A stretch of 64,000 nt of DNA. Source: an uncultured bacterium (lineage in GTDB: Bacteria; Actinomycetota; Actinomycetes; S36-B12; CAIYMF01). The notes under the pieces are model-generated. The model was not told the DNA's origin. It made no database searches and worked only from the letters and a program-made list of their open reading frames with translations. Position numbers and translations under genes: made by a program. Below, piece after piece: positions 8,748 to 18,132 of the stretch (position 1 is its first letter; every line of letters begins with the position of its first letter). The stretch lies in NCBI GenBank assembly GCA_903826575.1, contig CAIKEU010000013.1, forward strand, positions 62,001 to 126,000, written 5' to 3'.

Positions 8748-8831
8748 TGCGCGAGGGGGGAGTTGAACCCCCACGCCCTTTCGGGCACACGGACCTGAAC
8801 CGTGCGCGTCTGCCTATTCCGCCACTCGCGC
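8748..8831 (-). tRNA. tRNA-Leu (anticodon CAG)
   Basis: The 84-base class II tRNA has acceptor arms GCGCGAG and CTCGCGC that pair perfectly, discriminator A, and anticodon CAG in GGTTCAGGTCC. It has a long variable arm (GTGCCCGAAAGGGCGT) and a T arm with GTTCAACTC. It lies at the border between the conserved fhaA block and the accessory segment. M. tuberculosis also has a leu tRNA beside fhaA. Confidence 0.97.
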
Positions 8832-8998
8832 GCGCCGGAAAAGGCTAACACGCGAAGGCCGAGAGGCCCACATTCACACTTTTACAGGCAGATCCAAACA
8901 CAACATTCATGGCGAGCGCTCAGGGTGCACGCTCACGGCGGGTTACGATCATCTCGGGGCATGCGGGAATCGTCCGCGTCGCCGGTGGAGGGTATGTC

Positions 8999-9709
8999 GT
9001 GGGCTTGTTAGACCGGTTTGAACAACGGCTCGACCGCATGGTCAACGGGGCGTTTGCCCGCGCCTTCAAGGCCGAAGTGCAGCCCGTCGAGATCGCCGCG
9101 GCCCTTCAACGCGAAATGACCGATCACGCCGCTGTTGTCAGTCGTGGACGCACCGTCGTCCCCAACGTTTACAGCGTCGATTTGAGCCCCCGTGATTTCG
9201 AGCGGCTATCCGTTCACACCGACGCCCTCACAACTGAGCTCAGCGCGATGGTGAACGAGTTCGCCGAGGAGCAGCGTTACACCTTCCTCGGGGGCACGCA
9301 GATCGCGCTTGGCATGGACGACGCACTCGAGACCGGGCTGTTCCGCGTCCACAGTGAGTCCAAGGCGGGGGTTGCCAGCACTCATCAGGCCACGAGCGCA
9401 CCCGGTGCATCAGCCTCAGCCTCATCGGTAGGCTCCGGACAGCCGCTCCTGGTCACCGACGACACGACCCATACCCTCAGCCGCGCAGTCACCCGGCTTG
9501 GCCGCGGCACCGATGTCGACATCCGGGTCGACGATCCAGGAGTCTCACGTCACCACGCCGAAATCTTGCTCGGACGAGAGGTAGTTCTCCGGGATTTGCG
9601 GTCTACGAACGGCACGTACGTCGATGGCGTTCAGGTCGGTGAGGTCGTACTGAGCGAAGGCAACGTGATTCAAATTGGGGCAACGCGGCTGACGTTCCGA
9701 GCAGGCTAA
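8999..9709 (+). CDS. fhaA: FhaA, DUF3662 and FHA-domain protein
   Basis: This 236-residue protein has an N-terminal DUF3662 domain (about 1-115, beginning VGLLDRFEQRLDRMVNG), a Ser/Ala-rich linker and a C-terminal FHA domain (about 165-236). The FHA phosphothreonine pocket is seen in LGRGTDVDI, VSRHHAEI and STNGTYVDG. GTG 8999 is chosen because GGAGG precedes it and orthologues start here. In mycobacteria FhaA binds the phosphorylated pseudokinase domain linked to MurJ and tunes peptidoglycan synthesis; a separate pseudokinase gene is present in this window. It is the first gene of the fhaA-fhaB-pstP-rodA-pbpA-pknB run, 2 bases before fhaB. Confidence 0.95.
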   Translation: MGLLDRFEQRLDRMVNGAFARAFKAEVQPVEIAAALQREMTDHAAVVSRGRTVVPNVYSVDLSPRDFERLSVHTDALTTELSAMVNEFAEEQRYTFLGGTQIALGMDDALETGLFRVHSESKAGVASTHQATSAPGASASASSVGSGQPLLVTDDTTHTLSRAVTRLGRGTDVDIRVDDPGVSRHHAEILLGREVVLRDLRSTNGTYVDGVQVGEVVLSEGNVIQIGATRLTFRAG

Positions 9710-9711
9710 GC

Positions 9712-10245
9712 ATGTCCGAACTTGTCCTCACCCTCTTCCGCCTCGGCTTTCTGGCTGCGCTCTGGGCGCTGGTGATAGCCGCAATACTGGTGCTGCGCCG
9801 CGATTTAAGGGCTCCACGCGACGCCCGTCCACTGGTCGCTGTGCCAACTGTACGCGCGGGCTCGACGGCAGACTCAGCCGCAGCGGATCTGGGGAACGGG
9901 AAGACTGCGAAACCGGCGAAAACGTCCAAGGCCTCAGCGAAGGCCGCAAAGAATCTACCTAAATCGCTTGTCGTCATTGAAGGTCCGCTCAAGGGCACGA
10001 TCATTCCGTTGGGCCAATCCGACATCACGATCGGTCGCGCCGGAGATTCCACCATCGTTCTTGACGACGATTACGCAAGTAGCAACCATGCGCGCATCTC
10101 ATTCGTTGACGGTTCATGGGTAGCACAAGATCTCGGCTCGACGAACGGTACGTGGATTGACCGCGCCCGAATCACCACACCAGTCACCCTTCGACCGGGG
10201 CAGCAGATCAAAGTTGGCCGAACCGTTCTTGAATTGCAGCGGTAA
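9712..10245 (+). CDS. fhaB: FhaB, membrane-anchored FHA-domain protein
   Basis: This is a 177-residue protein with one N-terminal membrane helix (about residues 5-28), a basic, Ala/Lys-rich linker and a C-terminal FHA domain (about 83-177). The phosphopeptide-binding residues lie in TIGRAGDST, SSNHARISF and GSTNGTWID. In mycobacteria FhaB (FipA) is a PknA/PknB substrate that links the kinases with septal and elongation proteins. The gene begins 2 bases after fhaA and is followed 4 bases later by pstP, so it is in the middle of a tight operon. Length and domain order match the family. Confidence 0.95.
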   Translation: MSELVLTLFRLGFLAALWALVIAAILVLRRDLRAPRDARPLVAVPTVRAGSTADSAAADLGNGKTAKPAKTSKASAKAAKNLPKSLVVIEGPLKGTIIPLGQSDITIGRAGDSTIVLDDDYASSNHARISFVDGSWVAQDLGSTNGTWIDRARITTPVTLRPGQQIKVGRTVLELQR

Positions 10246-10249
10246 CGCG

Positions 10250-11611
10250 ATGACCATGAGGCTGCGCTCATCTGCGCGCTCAGACGTTGGCCTAGTCCGG
10301 AGCGGGAATGAGGACTCCGGCTATGCCGGCCCAGATCTTCTCGTTGTCGCCGATGGAATGGGCGGACATGCCGCTGGAGAATTGGCGTCGGCCGCAGCGA
10401 TTTCCACCATGTCAGCCGTGGAGCCCGCAACGACCAACGAATCGGACACCCTAGAACGCCTCTCCGACGCAGTCGTCACCACCAGCGAACGGATCGCCGA
10501 TGTGGTTTCCGCCCACCCGCAATTCGCCGGGATGGGAACGACGCTGACCGCACTTGCCTGGCTAGGAAACACACCACCGAGGGTTGCCGTTCTGCACGTT
10601 GGCGATTCGCGCGCGTATCTATGGCGCGATGGTGAATTGACCCAACTCACCCGCGACCACACCTACGTTCAATCCCTCATTGATTCAGGCGAATTGACGC
10701 CCGAGGAAGCCGCACACCACCCGCGACGCAATTTGCTCATGCGGGCGATCGACGGAGTGCATCACGCCGAACCAGATCTATCCGTTCGTGAGGCACATCT
10801 CGGCGATCGGTTTCTGGTGTGCAGTGACGGCTTGTGTGGCTACGTTGACGACGGCCAACTACGAACGCACCTAGCGCTACCCGACCAAATTGCTGCGGTG
10901 ACCGCGTTGGTCGATGCCGCGCTGGAAGCTGGCGCGCCGGACAACGTCACCGTATTGGTTGCCGACGTCGTCAACGACGACTCCACGACGCAGGCCGCTC
11001 CCGTCGTCGTTGGGGCGGCAGGTGAGCCACGCAACCGTGCCCGACTTCCAGGTATGGCGTTCCCCGCCGACGAACAGCCCGACTCACGCGCGGGCATCGT
11101 CAAGGTGAACTCGCAGCCAGACCTCTCACGATCAGATATCCGAGCGTTAGCCGACGTGTACGAAGAAGAGGATCGACGTCGCAGTCGTCATCGGCTTCTG
11201 CGCGTGGGCGCAGCGGTCATTGTGTTCGCGGCCCTGATCACCACGCTGGCGGGGCTGGTAGGCATGTGGGCCAATAACCAGTACTACGTCGCCGCGAACG
11301 ACGGCTATGTCGCAATCTTTCGCGGTGTTCCGGGAACTTTAGGTCCAATCCACCTAAGCACCGTTGAGCAGCAAACAACGCTCGCGGTTGGTTCCCTGCC
11401 TGACTTTGAAGCGATGCAGGTCTCTGCAACGATCAATGCCGAATCTCTGACTGCAGCAAAGCAAGTCGTGCAGCGCCTCACCGAACGCGCCGACCAGTGC
11501 GTAACAACTCCGTCCACACCCGGATGCCCTGCATCAGCAACGAATCCCGATCCGTCACCAACAAACATGGCAACCGCATCTCCGAGCGCAATTCCAGCGA
11601 CGACACCATGA
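10250..11611 (+). CDS. pstP: PstP, PP2C-family Ser/Thr protein phosphatase
   Basis: This is a 453-residue membrane phosphatase that removes phosphate from PknB targets. The cytosolic PP2C catalytic domain (about 1-240) shows RSGNEDS, VVADGMGGHAAGE, HVGDSRAYL and GAPDNVTV, including the metal-binding aspartates. One membrane helix follows near residues 315-337, then an extracellular part ending in a Pro/Ser/Thr-rich tail. ATG 10250, four bases after the fhaB stop, gives the normal family start; the longer frame from 10157 overlaps fhaB. Its stop overlaps the rodA start (ATGA). It is the counterpart of the kinase encoded three genes downstream. Confidence 0.95.
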   Translation: MTMRLRSSARSDVGLVRSGNEDSGYAGPDLLVVADGMGGHAAGELASAAAISTMSAVEPATTNESDTLERLSDAVVTTSERIADVVSAHPQFAGMGTTLTALAWLGNTPPRVAVLHVGDSRAYLWRDGELTQLTRDHTYVQSLIDSGELTPEEAAHHPRRNLLMRAIDGVHHAEPDLSVREAHLGDRFLVCSDGLCGYVDDGQLRTHLALPDQIAAVTALVDAALEAGAPDNVTVLVADVVNDDSTTQAAPVVVGAAGEPRNRARLPGMAFPADEQPDSRAGIVKVNSQPDLSRSDIRALADVYEEEDRRRSRHRLLRVGAAVIVFAALITTLAGLVGMWANNQYYVAANDGYVAIFRGVPGTLGPIHLSTVEQQTTLAVGSLPDFEAMQVSATINAESLTAAKQVVQRLTERADQCVTTPSTPGCPASATNPDPSPTNMATASPSAIPATTP

Positions 11612-13008
11612 GTGCGACCGCGGCAGTCATGCCTCGGTATCGTCAGCCGACCCGACGCAACACCGAACTTGCCCTGATCCTGTTGGCACTGGCCGTTTGC
11701 GGATTTGGTTACGCCCAATGCGATCTCGCGGTGCTAGGAAGTTTGGCAAGCAACACGATTCCGGTGATGTCTGCGATCGCTGCGATCGCGCTCGTCGCTC
11801 ACCTCGCAATTCGTATTCTTGCTCCGAACGCTGACGTAGTCCTTGTTCCAGTCGCTCTATCTATCAACATGATCGGCTTGACGATGATTCATCGTCTCGA
11901 TCTAGCCGAGGCTCAACGAGCGGCTCGCAATGGCACGACCCCACCATCACCGGACGTCTACAGCCAGCTCACGTGGACAGCTCTTGGCGTGATCCTGTTC
12001 ATTGCAATCTTGTTCTTCGTTCGAGATCACCGCATCCTTCAGCGCTACACCTTCACCGCCATGCTGATTGGTCTCTTACTGCTGCTTCTACCTCTCGTCC
12101 CGGGCATTGGCGCCACAATCAATGGCGCGACACTGTGGGTACGGATCGGCAGATTGTCATTTCAGCCCGGCGAAATCGCAAAGATCATGTTGACGATCTT
12201 CTTCGCCGGTTATCTCACGCAAACCCGCGATTCCCTCGCCCTTGTCCGGACGAAGGTTCTCGGCGTCGAGTTTCCACGCGGACGTGATCTGGGCCCGCTG
12301 CTCGTGGCATGGTTTATCTCGCTAGCCGTGTTGGTCTTCGAGCGCGATCTCGGCACATCGCTTCTGTTCTTCGGCCTTTTCGTTGCCCTTCTCTACGTCG
12401 CAACGCAGCGTCGTAGCTGGCTGGTTATGGGCGCAGTGCTGTTCCTCACCGGAGCGGTGTTTTCGTATCTTGCATTTGGTCACGTCCGACTACGGGTGAA
12501 CGTGTGGCTTGATCCCTTTGGTGACGAAGCAAACACCGGTTACCAGATCGCGCAAGGGCTTTACGGCTTCGCCAGCGGGGGCATGTTCGGTTCTGGGTTA
12601 GGTCAGGGGTACCCACAATTGGTGCCCTACGCGAAAAGCGATTTCATCATTGCCTCGCTCGGCGAAGAGTTGGGAATGATTGGGCTGTTCGCCATCCTGA
12701 CGATGTACGCAATCATTGTTGAGCGTGGCCTTCGAACAGCCGTCGCCTGCCGCGACGTGTTCGGTACCTTGCTTGCAAGTGGACTCGCGATTGTTATGGC
12801 CCTTCAGGTCTTTATCGTCGTCGGCGGCGTAACCAGGCTCATTCCTCTCACCGGATTGACAACACCATTCCTCGCGCAAGGTGGTTCGTCACTTATTTCC
12901 AACTGGATTGCCGTCGCGCTGATCATGCGCATTAGCGATACGACCCGGCGTCCAGAACCTGAAGTCGTTGCACTCGAAGACGCGATGACGCAGGTGATGA
13001 GTCGATGA
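11608..13008 (+). CDS. rodA: RodA/FtsW-family peptidoglycan glycosyltransferase
   Basis: This 466-residue integral membrane SEDS protein has about 10-12 helices. Conserved SEDS features include QPGEIAKI in the central region, the large extracellular loop with YQIAQGLYGFASGG, and FLAQGGSSLISN near the end. SEDS proteins polymerise lipid II glycan strands with a class B PBP partner, here encoded by the next gene. The start at ATG 11608 overlaps the pstP stop (ATGA), and its own stop overlaps the pbpA start, so the genes are translationally coupled. Position in this operon supports RodA (elongation) rather than FtsW. Confidence 0.95.
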   Translation: MSATAAVMPRYRQPTRRNTELALILLALAVCGFGYAQCDLAVLGSLASNTIPVMSAIAAIALVAHLAIRILAPNADVVLVPVALSINMIGLTMIHRLDLAEAQRAARNGTTPPSPDVYSQLTWTALGVILFIAILFFVRDHRILQRYTFTAMLIGLLLLLLPLVPGIGATINGATLWVRIGRLSFQPGEIAKIMLTIFFAGYLTQTRDSLALVRTKVLGVEFPRGRDLGPLLVAWFISLAVLVFERDLGTSLLFFGLFVALLYVATQRRSWLVMGAVLFLTGAVFSYLAFGHVRLRVNVWLDPFGDEANTGYQIAQGLYGFASGGMFGSGLGQGYPQLVPYAKSDFIIASLGEELGMIGLFAILTMYAIIVERGLRTAVACRDVFGTLLASGLAIVMALQVFIVVGGVTRLIPLTGLTTPFLAQGGSSLISNWIAVALIMRISDTTRRPEPEVVALEDAMTQVMSR

Positions 13009-14462
13009 TTCGTTCAATTCGTCGCCTCGCTGTCGTAATGAGCATCCTGCTGCTCGCTCTGATGGCGAATGCCACGTACCTGCAGTACTTCGCGGCTTCA
13101 AGTATTCGAAATCGCCCAGCGAACACTCGAGTGCTCCTCGAGGAGTACTCGCGCGAGCGCGGACCAATTCTGTTGGGCTCCACCGCAATTGCGCAGTCTG
13201 TCCGAACTCCTGATCAACTGAAATATCTACGTTCCTATTCAGACGGTGCCATGTACGCGCCTGCCACTGGCTACTACTCACTCGTCTACGGCGCTACCGG
13301 TATCGAACGCGCAGAGAACACTGTCCTGTCAGGCTCAGACGACCGGTTCTTCGTCGATCGGCTGCAACACCTTTTCGCTGGACGCGGCGTGAAGGGTGGG
13401 GCGGTGCGACTGACCCTCAATCCGGCCGCGCAGAAGGCAGCCTACGACGGACTCGCCGGACGTACTGGTGCCGTCGTTGCGATTGATCCGCGAACCGGCG
13501 CCATCCTTGCTCTGGCCAGTTCGCCCTCTTTCGACACGAACCTTCTCAGCAGCCACAAGCCCGCTGAGATTCGCGCAGCGTACGCAGCCCTTTCGGCAGA
13601 CCCCAAGCAGCCCATGCTTAATCGCCCCTTGGTCATGACTCTTCCGCCTGGCTCAACGTTCAAATTGGTTACGGCAGCCGCGGCGCTCGAGAGCGGCCGC
13701 TACACCGCCACAACACAGGTTCCGGGTCCAAAAGAATTGAAACTGCCCAGCTCCACGAAGGTGCTCCACAACTGGTCGGGCACAGCATGTGGACCGAACG
13801 ATAAAACAACTCTCGAGAACGCCCTAGCGATTTCTTGTAACACTGCATTCGCCTCGATCGGTATGGATCTCGGCGCCGATGTTCTTCGCCAGCAGGCACA
13901 GAAGTTCGGGTTCGACACGAACTTCGACATTCCGCTGCACGCAGCCAAGAGCCGGTTTCCAGACATCATGGACGAACCGCAAACCGCTATGGCCGCGATC
14001 GGCCAGTACGACGTAAGCGCAACCGCACTTCAAATGGCCATGGTCGGGGCCGCGATCGGTAATCACGGCCAAGTCATGTATCCCTACCTAGTTTCACAGG
14101 TTCTATCACCAGAACTAACGCCGCTCGATACCGCACAGCCAACCGTCTTCTCTCAAGCACTGAGCCCCGCCAACGCCGAAACTCTCCTGAGCATGATGGT
14201 GACGGTTGTCGATCGCGGCACGGGCTCAAATGCACAAATCCCTGGCGTGGTCGTCGGTGGCAAAACCGGTACTGCACAAACCGCACCCGGCCTACCGCCG
14301 CACGCATGGTTTGTCAGCGTGGCGCCAGCAGCTCCGGGTGGAACATCATCGGTCGCTGTGGCGGTGGTACTGCAAAACGGTGGCGGGGCCGCGGAGGTTA
14401 GCGGCAACAAACTTGCCGCACCCATTGCTCGAGCGGTGATGCAGGCAGTGCTAGCGCCATGA
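13005..14462 (+). CDS. pbpA: PbpA, class B penicillin-binding protein (transpeptidase)
   Basis: This 485-residue protein has an N-terminal membrane anchor (about 7-30) and a periplasmic-side part. All three transpeptidase motifs are present: the active serine in STFK (Ser217-Lys220), SCN (277-279) and KTG (420-422). It cross-links peptidoglycan and is the expected partner of RodA, with which it shares an ATGA overlap. Length is typical for actinobacterial PbpA, and the catalytic motifs are complete. M. tuberculosis has pknA between pbpA and pknB; here pknB follows directly after 40 bases. Confidence 0.96.
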   Translation: MIRSIRRLAVVMSILLLALMANATYLQYFAASSIRNRPANTRVLLEEYSRERGPILLGSTAIAQSVRTPDQLKYLRSYSDGAMYAPATGYYSLVYGATGIERAENTVLSGSDDRFFVDRLQHLFAGRGVKGGAVRLTLNPAAQKAAYDGLAGRTGAVVAIDPRTGAILALASSPSFDTNLLSSHKPAEIRAAYAALSADPKQPMLNRPLVMTLPPGSTFKLVTAAAALESGRYTATTQVPGPKELKLPSSTKVLHNWSGTACGPNDKTTLENALAISCNTAFASIGMDLGADVLRQQAQKFGFDTNFDIPLHAAKSRFPDIMDEPQTAMAAIGQYDVSATALQMAMVGAAIGNHGQVMYPYLVSQVLSPELTPLDTAQPTVFSQALSPANAETLLSMMVTVVDRGTGSNAQIPGVVVGGKTGTAQTAPGLPPHAWFVSVAPAAPGGTSSVAVAVVLQNGGGAAEVSGNKLAAPIARAVMQAVLAP

Positions 14463-14502
14463 GTGCGCATACGATCAGACGAAAGACGAATGAGGAGGAA
14501 CG

Positions 14503-16284
14503 GTGACGGACGATATTCGCCGACTTGGTGATCGCTACGAGCTCGGAGAAGTCATCGGTCGTGGTGGCATGGCCGAGGTCTTTGCTGGTCGCGATATGCG
14601 CCTCGATCGTCGAGTCGCAGTAAAGATCCTTCGCCCAGACTTGGCGCGCGACCCGAACTTCCAAGAGCGATTCCGCCGCGAAGCTCAGAGCGCAGCGTCG
14701 CTCAACCACCCGAACGTCGTTGCGGTCTATGACACCGGTGAGGATGTCCTACTCTCCGACGAGGGTGCGCCCGGCGAGATCGTCCCTTACATCATCATGG
14801 AATTCGTTGAGGGCATTACCCTTCGCGAGCTCATGGCGAGCGGACGTCGACTCTTGCCTGAACGTGCGTTAGAAATTAGCAGCGGTGTGCTCGCTGCCTT
14901 GGATTACAGCCACCGGCACGGCATCATCCACCGCGACATCAAGCCAGCGAACGTGATGTTGACGCGCGGCGGCGACGTCAAAGTCATGGACTTTGGTATC
15001 GCGCGGGCGTTGGCGGACGCCGGCAACACCATGACTCAGGCCTCGGAAGTGCTCGGCACGGCGCACTATCTTTCGCCCGAGCAGGCTCGTGGCGAGGTCG
15101 TCGATAGCCGTAGCGATATCTACTCCGCCGGCTGCTTGCTGTACGAACTTCTGGCGGGTCGACCTCCATTCACTGGCGATTCCCCCATCTCAATTGCCTA
15201 CCAGCACGTCAGCGAAATGCCGACGCCCCCATCGCAATGGGACGCAGCGGTTTCGCCGACCATTGACGCCATCGTCCTGCGCGCGATGGCTAAGCGTCCC
15301 GAGGATCGCTACCAGTCCGCGGCAGAAATGCGTGACGACATCGAACGCGCGATAAGCGGCGTGCCCATCACAGCACCCGTTGCTGTGGTTAGCCAAGACA
15401 CCACGGTCATGACGCCGATCGGCGCCGCCGCGGCCGTTGAGGATGAAGAAGAGCGTCGTCGCGGACCGGGTTTCTGGATAGCGCTCACGTTGGGGGTTCT
15501 GGGCCTTGGCCTTGCAACCTTCTTCATCGGCCGTGCGCTGTTCGGTTCACCCAATGTGGAACAGGTTGCGGTTCCCAACCTTTCCGGCTTGACGATTCAG
15601 GCCGCGACGACGTTGCTTGAGCAACAGGGTCTCGTCCTCGGAAGTCAGACCGCGCAACCGTCACCGGATAAGCCGAAGGACACCATCATCGGCCAGCTGC
15701 CCACAACGGGTGACACCGTCGATAAGGGGTCGCGAATTGACGTAACGGTGTCCACCGGAAAGCAGCAGGTAACGGTGCCGAATCTGGTCGGGCTCACCTC
15801 CAGCGACACCGCACGCGCCACCCTGGTAGCGGCAGGTCTGGTACTCGGAAACATCACGCAGGTGGACTCAGATCAGCCCACCGGCTGGGTCGTGGCGCAA
15901 AACCCAGTGAGTGCAGCGACAGCTGAATCAGGTTCGGCAGTCGACATCTCAGTCAGCACGGGCAAGACGGCCGTTCCTTCCGTCGTTAACCAAAGTGAGG
16001 CTCAGGCCAAGAGTGACCTGGCCAATGCGGGGTTCACCGTCAATGTGGTGCATCAAGAAGATGGTCAAGTCGCAGCCGGAACAGTGCTGGCCCAGTCACC
16101 TAAGGGTGGGTCTACTGCGGTGAAGGGAACGTTGGTGACGATTACCGTCGCAATCGCTCCGGCGCCCACGCCGACACCGACTCCAACGCCAATACCTACG
16201 CCGACACCGACTCCCACCCCAACTCCGACTCCAACTCCGACAAAGCCCTCACCCACACCGACAACTCCACCGCCCACGGCCTAG
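14503..16284 (+). CDS. pknB: PknB, PASTA-domain receptor Ser/Thr kinase
   Basis: This 593-residue receptor kinase has a cytosolic kinase domain (about 10-280) with Lys41 in VAVKIL, HRD at 143-145 in [12 protein letters not shown] at 163-165 and the activation-loop [11 protein letters not shown] juxtamembrane linker leads to one membrane helix (about 327-349). Three extracellular PASTA repeats follow (about 355-420, 421-488 and 489-552), then a Pro/Thr tail. GTG 14503 has a GAGGAGG in front. PASTA domains sense muropeptides or lipid II, and the kinase controls growth through the phosphatase, FHA and MurJ-linked proteins coded nearby. M. tuberculosis PknB has four PASTA repeats. No pknA is present, so this may be the only kinase of the operon. 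Confidence 0.97.
   Translation: MTDDIRRLGDRYELGEVIGRGGMAEVFAGRDMRLDRRVAVKILRPDLARDPNFQERFRREAQSAASLNHPNVVAVYDTGEDVLLSDEGAPGEIVPYIIMEFVEGITLRELMASGRRLLPERALEISSGVLAALDYSHRHGIIHRDIKPANVMLTRGGDVKVMDFGIARALADAGNTMTQASEVLGTAHYLSPEQARGEVVDSRSDIYSAGCLLYELLAGRPPFTGDSPISIAYQHVSEMPTPPSQWDAAVSPTIDAIVLRAMAKRPEDRYQSAAEMRDDIERAISGVPITAPVAVVSQDTTVMTPIGAAAAVEDEEERRRGPGFWIALTLGVLGLGLATFFIGRALFGSPNVEQVAVPNLSGLTIQAATTLLEQQGLVLGSQTAQPSPDKPKDTIIGQLPTTGDTVDKGSRIDVTVSTGKQQVTVPNLVGLTSSDTARATLVAAGLVLGNITQVDSDQPTGWVVAQNPVSAATAESGSAVDISVSTGKTAVPSVVNQSEAQAKSDLANAGFTVNVVHQEDGQVAAGTVLAQSPKGGSTAVKGTLVTITVAIAPAPTPTPTPTPIPTPTPTPTPTPTPTPTKPSPTPTTPPPTA
16160..16262. repeat. Low-complexity Pro-Thr hexanucleotide tract in pknB
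   Basis: The end of pknB is built from variants of CCNACN repeated about 17 times, coding for a Pro-Thr chain of about 34 residues after the last PASTA repeat. The third bases vary (CCGACACC, CCAACTCC), which shows selection on the peptide rather than very recent slippage. It could act as a wall-spanning or glycosylated spacer. Confidence 0.85.
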
Positions 16285-16306
16285 CCGAACTTCGTCGGAC
16301 CTTGAG

Positions 16307-16930
16307 TCACTGACCGACGACGGGTGCCAAGCCCTCACTGCGACGGATGGCGTCGGCGTCACCACATTCGGCGAGCCAGTTCGCCAGCATGCGATGGCCG
16401 CCTTCGGTGAGCACGCTTTCGGGGTGGAACTGGACGCCCTCGACGGCAAGGGTTCGATGACGGACGCCCATGATCACGCCTGAATCCGTTCGGGCTGTGA
16501 CGTGGAGAACATCGGGCATCGTTTCTGGACGAATGGCCAAGGAGTGATAGCGAGTCGCCGTAATCGGGTTTGATAGTCCTGAAAAGACGCCGAGACCGTC
16601 ATGGTGCACCAGGCTGGTTTTACCGTGCAGCAACTCAGGAGCGCGATCTACAACAGCTCCGTAAACCTCGCCAATGGCCTGATGGCCGAGGCAGACGCCG
16701 AAGATTGGCACCTCACCCCCGAGAAGCCGAATCATGTCCATGCACACACCCGCGTCGGCCGGGGTGCCCGGACCGGGAGATATCAGGACGCCGTCATAGT
16801 CTCGACCCGCTTCCGGAGCGATGGCATCATTGCGCTTCACCTCGACCTCGGCACCAAGTTGGGCGAGGTACTGGACAAGGTTGAAGACGAACGAATCATA
16901 ATTATCGACGACCAGGATTCGAGTACTCAC
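16307..16930 (-). CDS. pabA: Glutamine amidotransferase, anthranilate/aminodeoxychorismate synthase component II
   Basis: This 207-residue class I glutaminase delivers ammonia for making anthranilate (tryptophan) or aminodeoxychorismate (folate). The catalytic triad is visible: Cys80 in GVCLGHQ, with His169 and Glu171 in FHPESV. The N-terminal DNYDSF and SPGPGTP segments are characteristic. GTG 16928-16930 is chosen over the longer frame because orthologues start just before RILVVDNYDSF and the upstream small gene ends at 16938. No component I gene is nearby, so pabA and trpG cannot be told apart; the same gene sits here in M. tuberculosis (trpG) and Streptomyces. It converges with pknB, leaving a 22-base gap. 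Confidence 0.95.
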   Translation of the reverse strand: MSTRILVVDNYDSFVFNLVQYLAQLGAEVEVKRNDAIAPEAGRDYDGVLISPGPGTPADAGVCMDMIRLLGGEVPIFGVCLGHQAIGEVYGAVVDRAPELLHGKTSLVHHDGLGVFSGLSNPITATRYHSLAIRPETMPDVLHVTARTDSGVIMGVRHRTLAVEGVQFHPESVLTEGGHRMLANWLAECGDADAIRRSEGLAPVVGQ

Positions 16931-16937
16931 AAGAACA

Positions 16938-17129
16938 TCATCCCCCAGAGGGGCTAGGAGCCGCGGACGCGGGCGTGTCGACCGTAACGTCGTTGAATGG
17001 CATACGCGGCTCGAGCCACGGGAATACAACAGTAAAGAGCAGTGCGACAATCGCTACAAACAGGCCAAGCGACTCGAGAATCCTTACCGCGGTGGGACCA
17101 GGTAGCTTGCTCCACAACCAGGAATACAT
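16938..17129 (-). CDS. Small single-helix membrane protein between sortase and pabA
   Basis: This is a 63-residue protein with a Trp-rich start (MYSWLWSKLPGPTAVRILESL) and one hydrophobic helix (about residues 20-40). A short external-looking tail, rich in Ala, Ser and Pro, follows. It starts at ATG 17127-17129, about 30 bases after the sortase gene, and ends 7 bases before pabA, so it is in the same operon. Short proteins of this kind lie at this position in many actinobacteria, but no function is known to me. The conserved context makes it a likely real gene. Confidence 0.75.
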   Translation of the reverse strand: MYSWLWSKLPGPTAVRILESLGLFVAIVALLFTVVFPWLEPRMPFNDVTVDTPASAAPSPSGG

Positions 17130-17159
17130 ATCGTCACCCGCCGATCGTCGAATAGTTGC

Positions 17160-17882
17160 TCATGACGCAACCGTTCCCGTGAGTCCATCAGGTGCGCCCA
17201 GCGAGACAGCTCGTTCGCCCGAAAGCAGACCCCACCAAGCCCAGCGGCCGGTCGAACCATACCGCGGCGTACACGTGGTCATCGTCAACAGATGCTCGGT
17301 CGGTTTGGCATCGGGTCGGCCGGGGACCGGATCAACGACCCACACGTCATAGGGCGTCAGATTGGGGTTGTCCTGACGCAAGGTGTAGGTGTACCACGTC
17401 GTCGCGGTCTGTACATAGACCTTGTCGCCCACCCGCAAATCGTCAATGTTCGCAAACGGCTCATCATGCGTCGAACGGTGAGCTGCGATCGCGAAGTTAC
17501 CCAAACCGCCTGGCATCACTGAGTTTTCGTAGTGACCGGCGCCGCGGGCTAGGACATCTTTATCGGTTCCTTGGATGATCGGCAGACCCCACACCTTGTC
17601 ACGCATTCGCGGGATGTAAAGCAGGGCAAAGCCTTGACCGTGTTTAGGTTCAGGAAGTACCGAAGGCGTCGGGCTGACCGTAACACCGGGCTCGGGCTTT
17701 TCTGCATGCCACTCGGTTGCTATTTCTGCGCGACCAGCCTCGATGGCTTTGGCACTCACCACGTTCGTCCACCACAACTGGTAGACACACATCAGGAGCA
17801 GCAGGGCGCCGAGCGTGATGAAGACTTCACCAATACCTCGCACAACCCACCTGGCTCGATCGCCCTTGGTCATCGTGCTCAT
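17160..17882 (-). CDS. Class E sortase
   Basis: This 240-residue membrane-anchored transpeptidase attaches secreted proteins to the cell wall. It has one N-terminal helix (about 16-40), a linker and a sortase beta-barrel. The catalytic residues are His135 in AIAAHRSTHDEPF, Cys204 in LLTMTTCTPRYG and Arg213 in TGRWAWWG, which is the class E signature set. ATG 17880-17882 is preferred over 17927 because GGAG lies eight bases before it. Class E sortases recognise LAxTG-type signals; no such substrate is visible in this window, and the collagen-like protein lacks one. In actinobacteria this gene is commonly next to crgA and pabA. Confidence 0.93.
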   Translation of the reverse strand: MSTMTKGDRARWVVRGIGEVFITLGALLLLMCVYQLWWTNVVSAKAIEAGRAEIATEWHAEKPEPGVTVSPTPSVLPEPKHGQGFALLYIPRMRDKVWGLPIIQGTDKDVLARGAGHYENSVMPGGLGNFAIAAHRSTHDEPFANIDDLRVGDKVYVQTATTWYTYTLRQDNPNLTPYDVWVVDPVPGRPDAKPTEHLLTMTTCTPRYGSTGRWAWWGLLSGERAVSLGAPDGLTGTVAS

Positions 17883-18132
17883 GAAGTGGTCTCCAACGTG
17901 TTCCGGTACTTCAGTTCTAGCATCCACGTTAGTCCACGTGGTCAGACCGGCTAGGCCATCGTCGCCAAACTACGATCGCCGTGGACGCGAAATTTTCAAC
18001 GTCGAAGCAGCCTCGGTAGTTCCCCTACGTACACAATTGGCGTAGGGCAAAGCACATATGGCCCAAGCGGTCGCTACTGTAGGTGTATCACGTCCGAACA
18101 CCGCTGCCCGCGGATGCCACCAGGAGGCACAA

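Noticed and set aside
16160-16262. Hexanucleotide tract as a mobile or recombinational repeat
   Set aside because: It stays in frame as Pro-Thr codons with varied third bases, which fits a selected protein tail.
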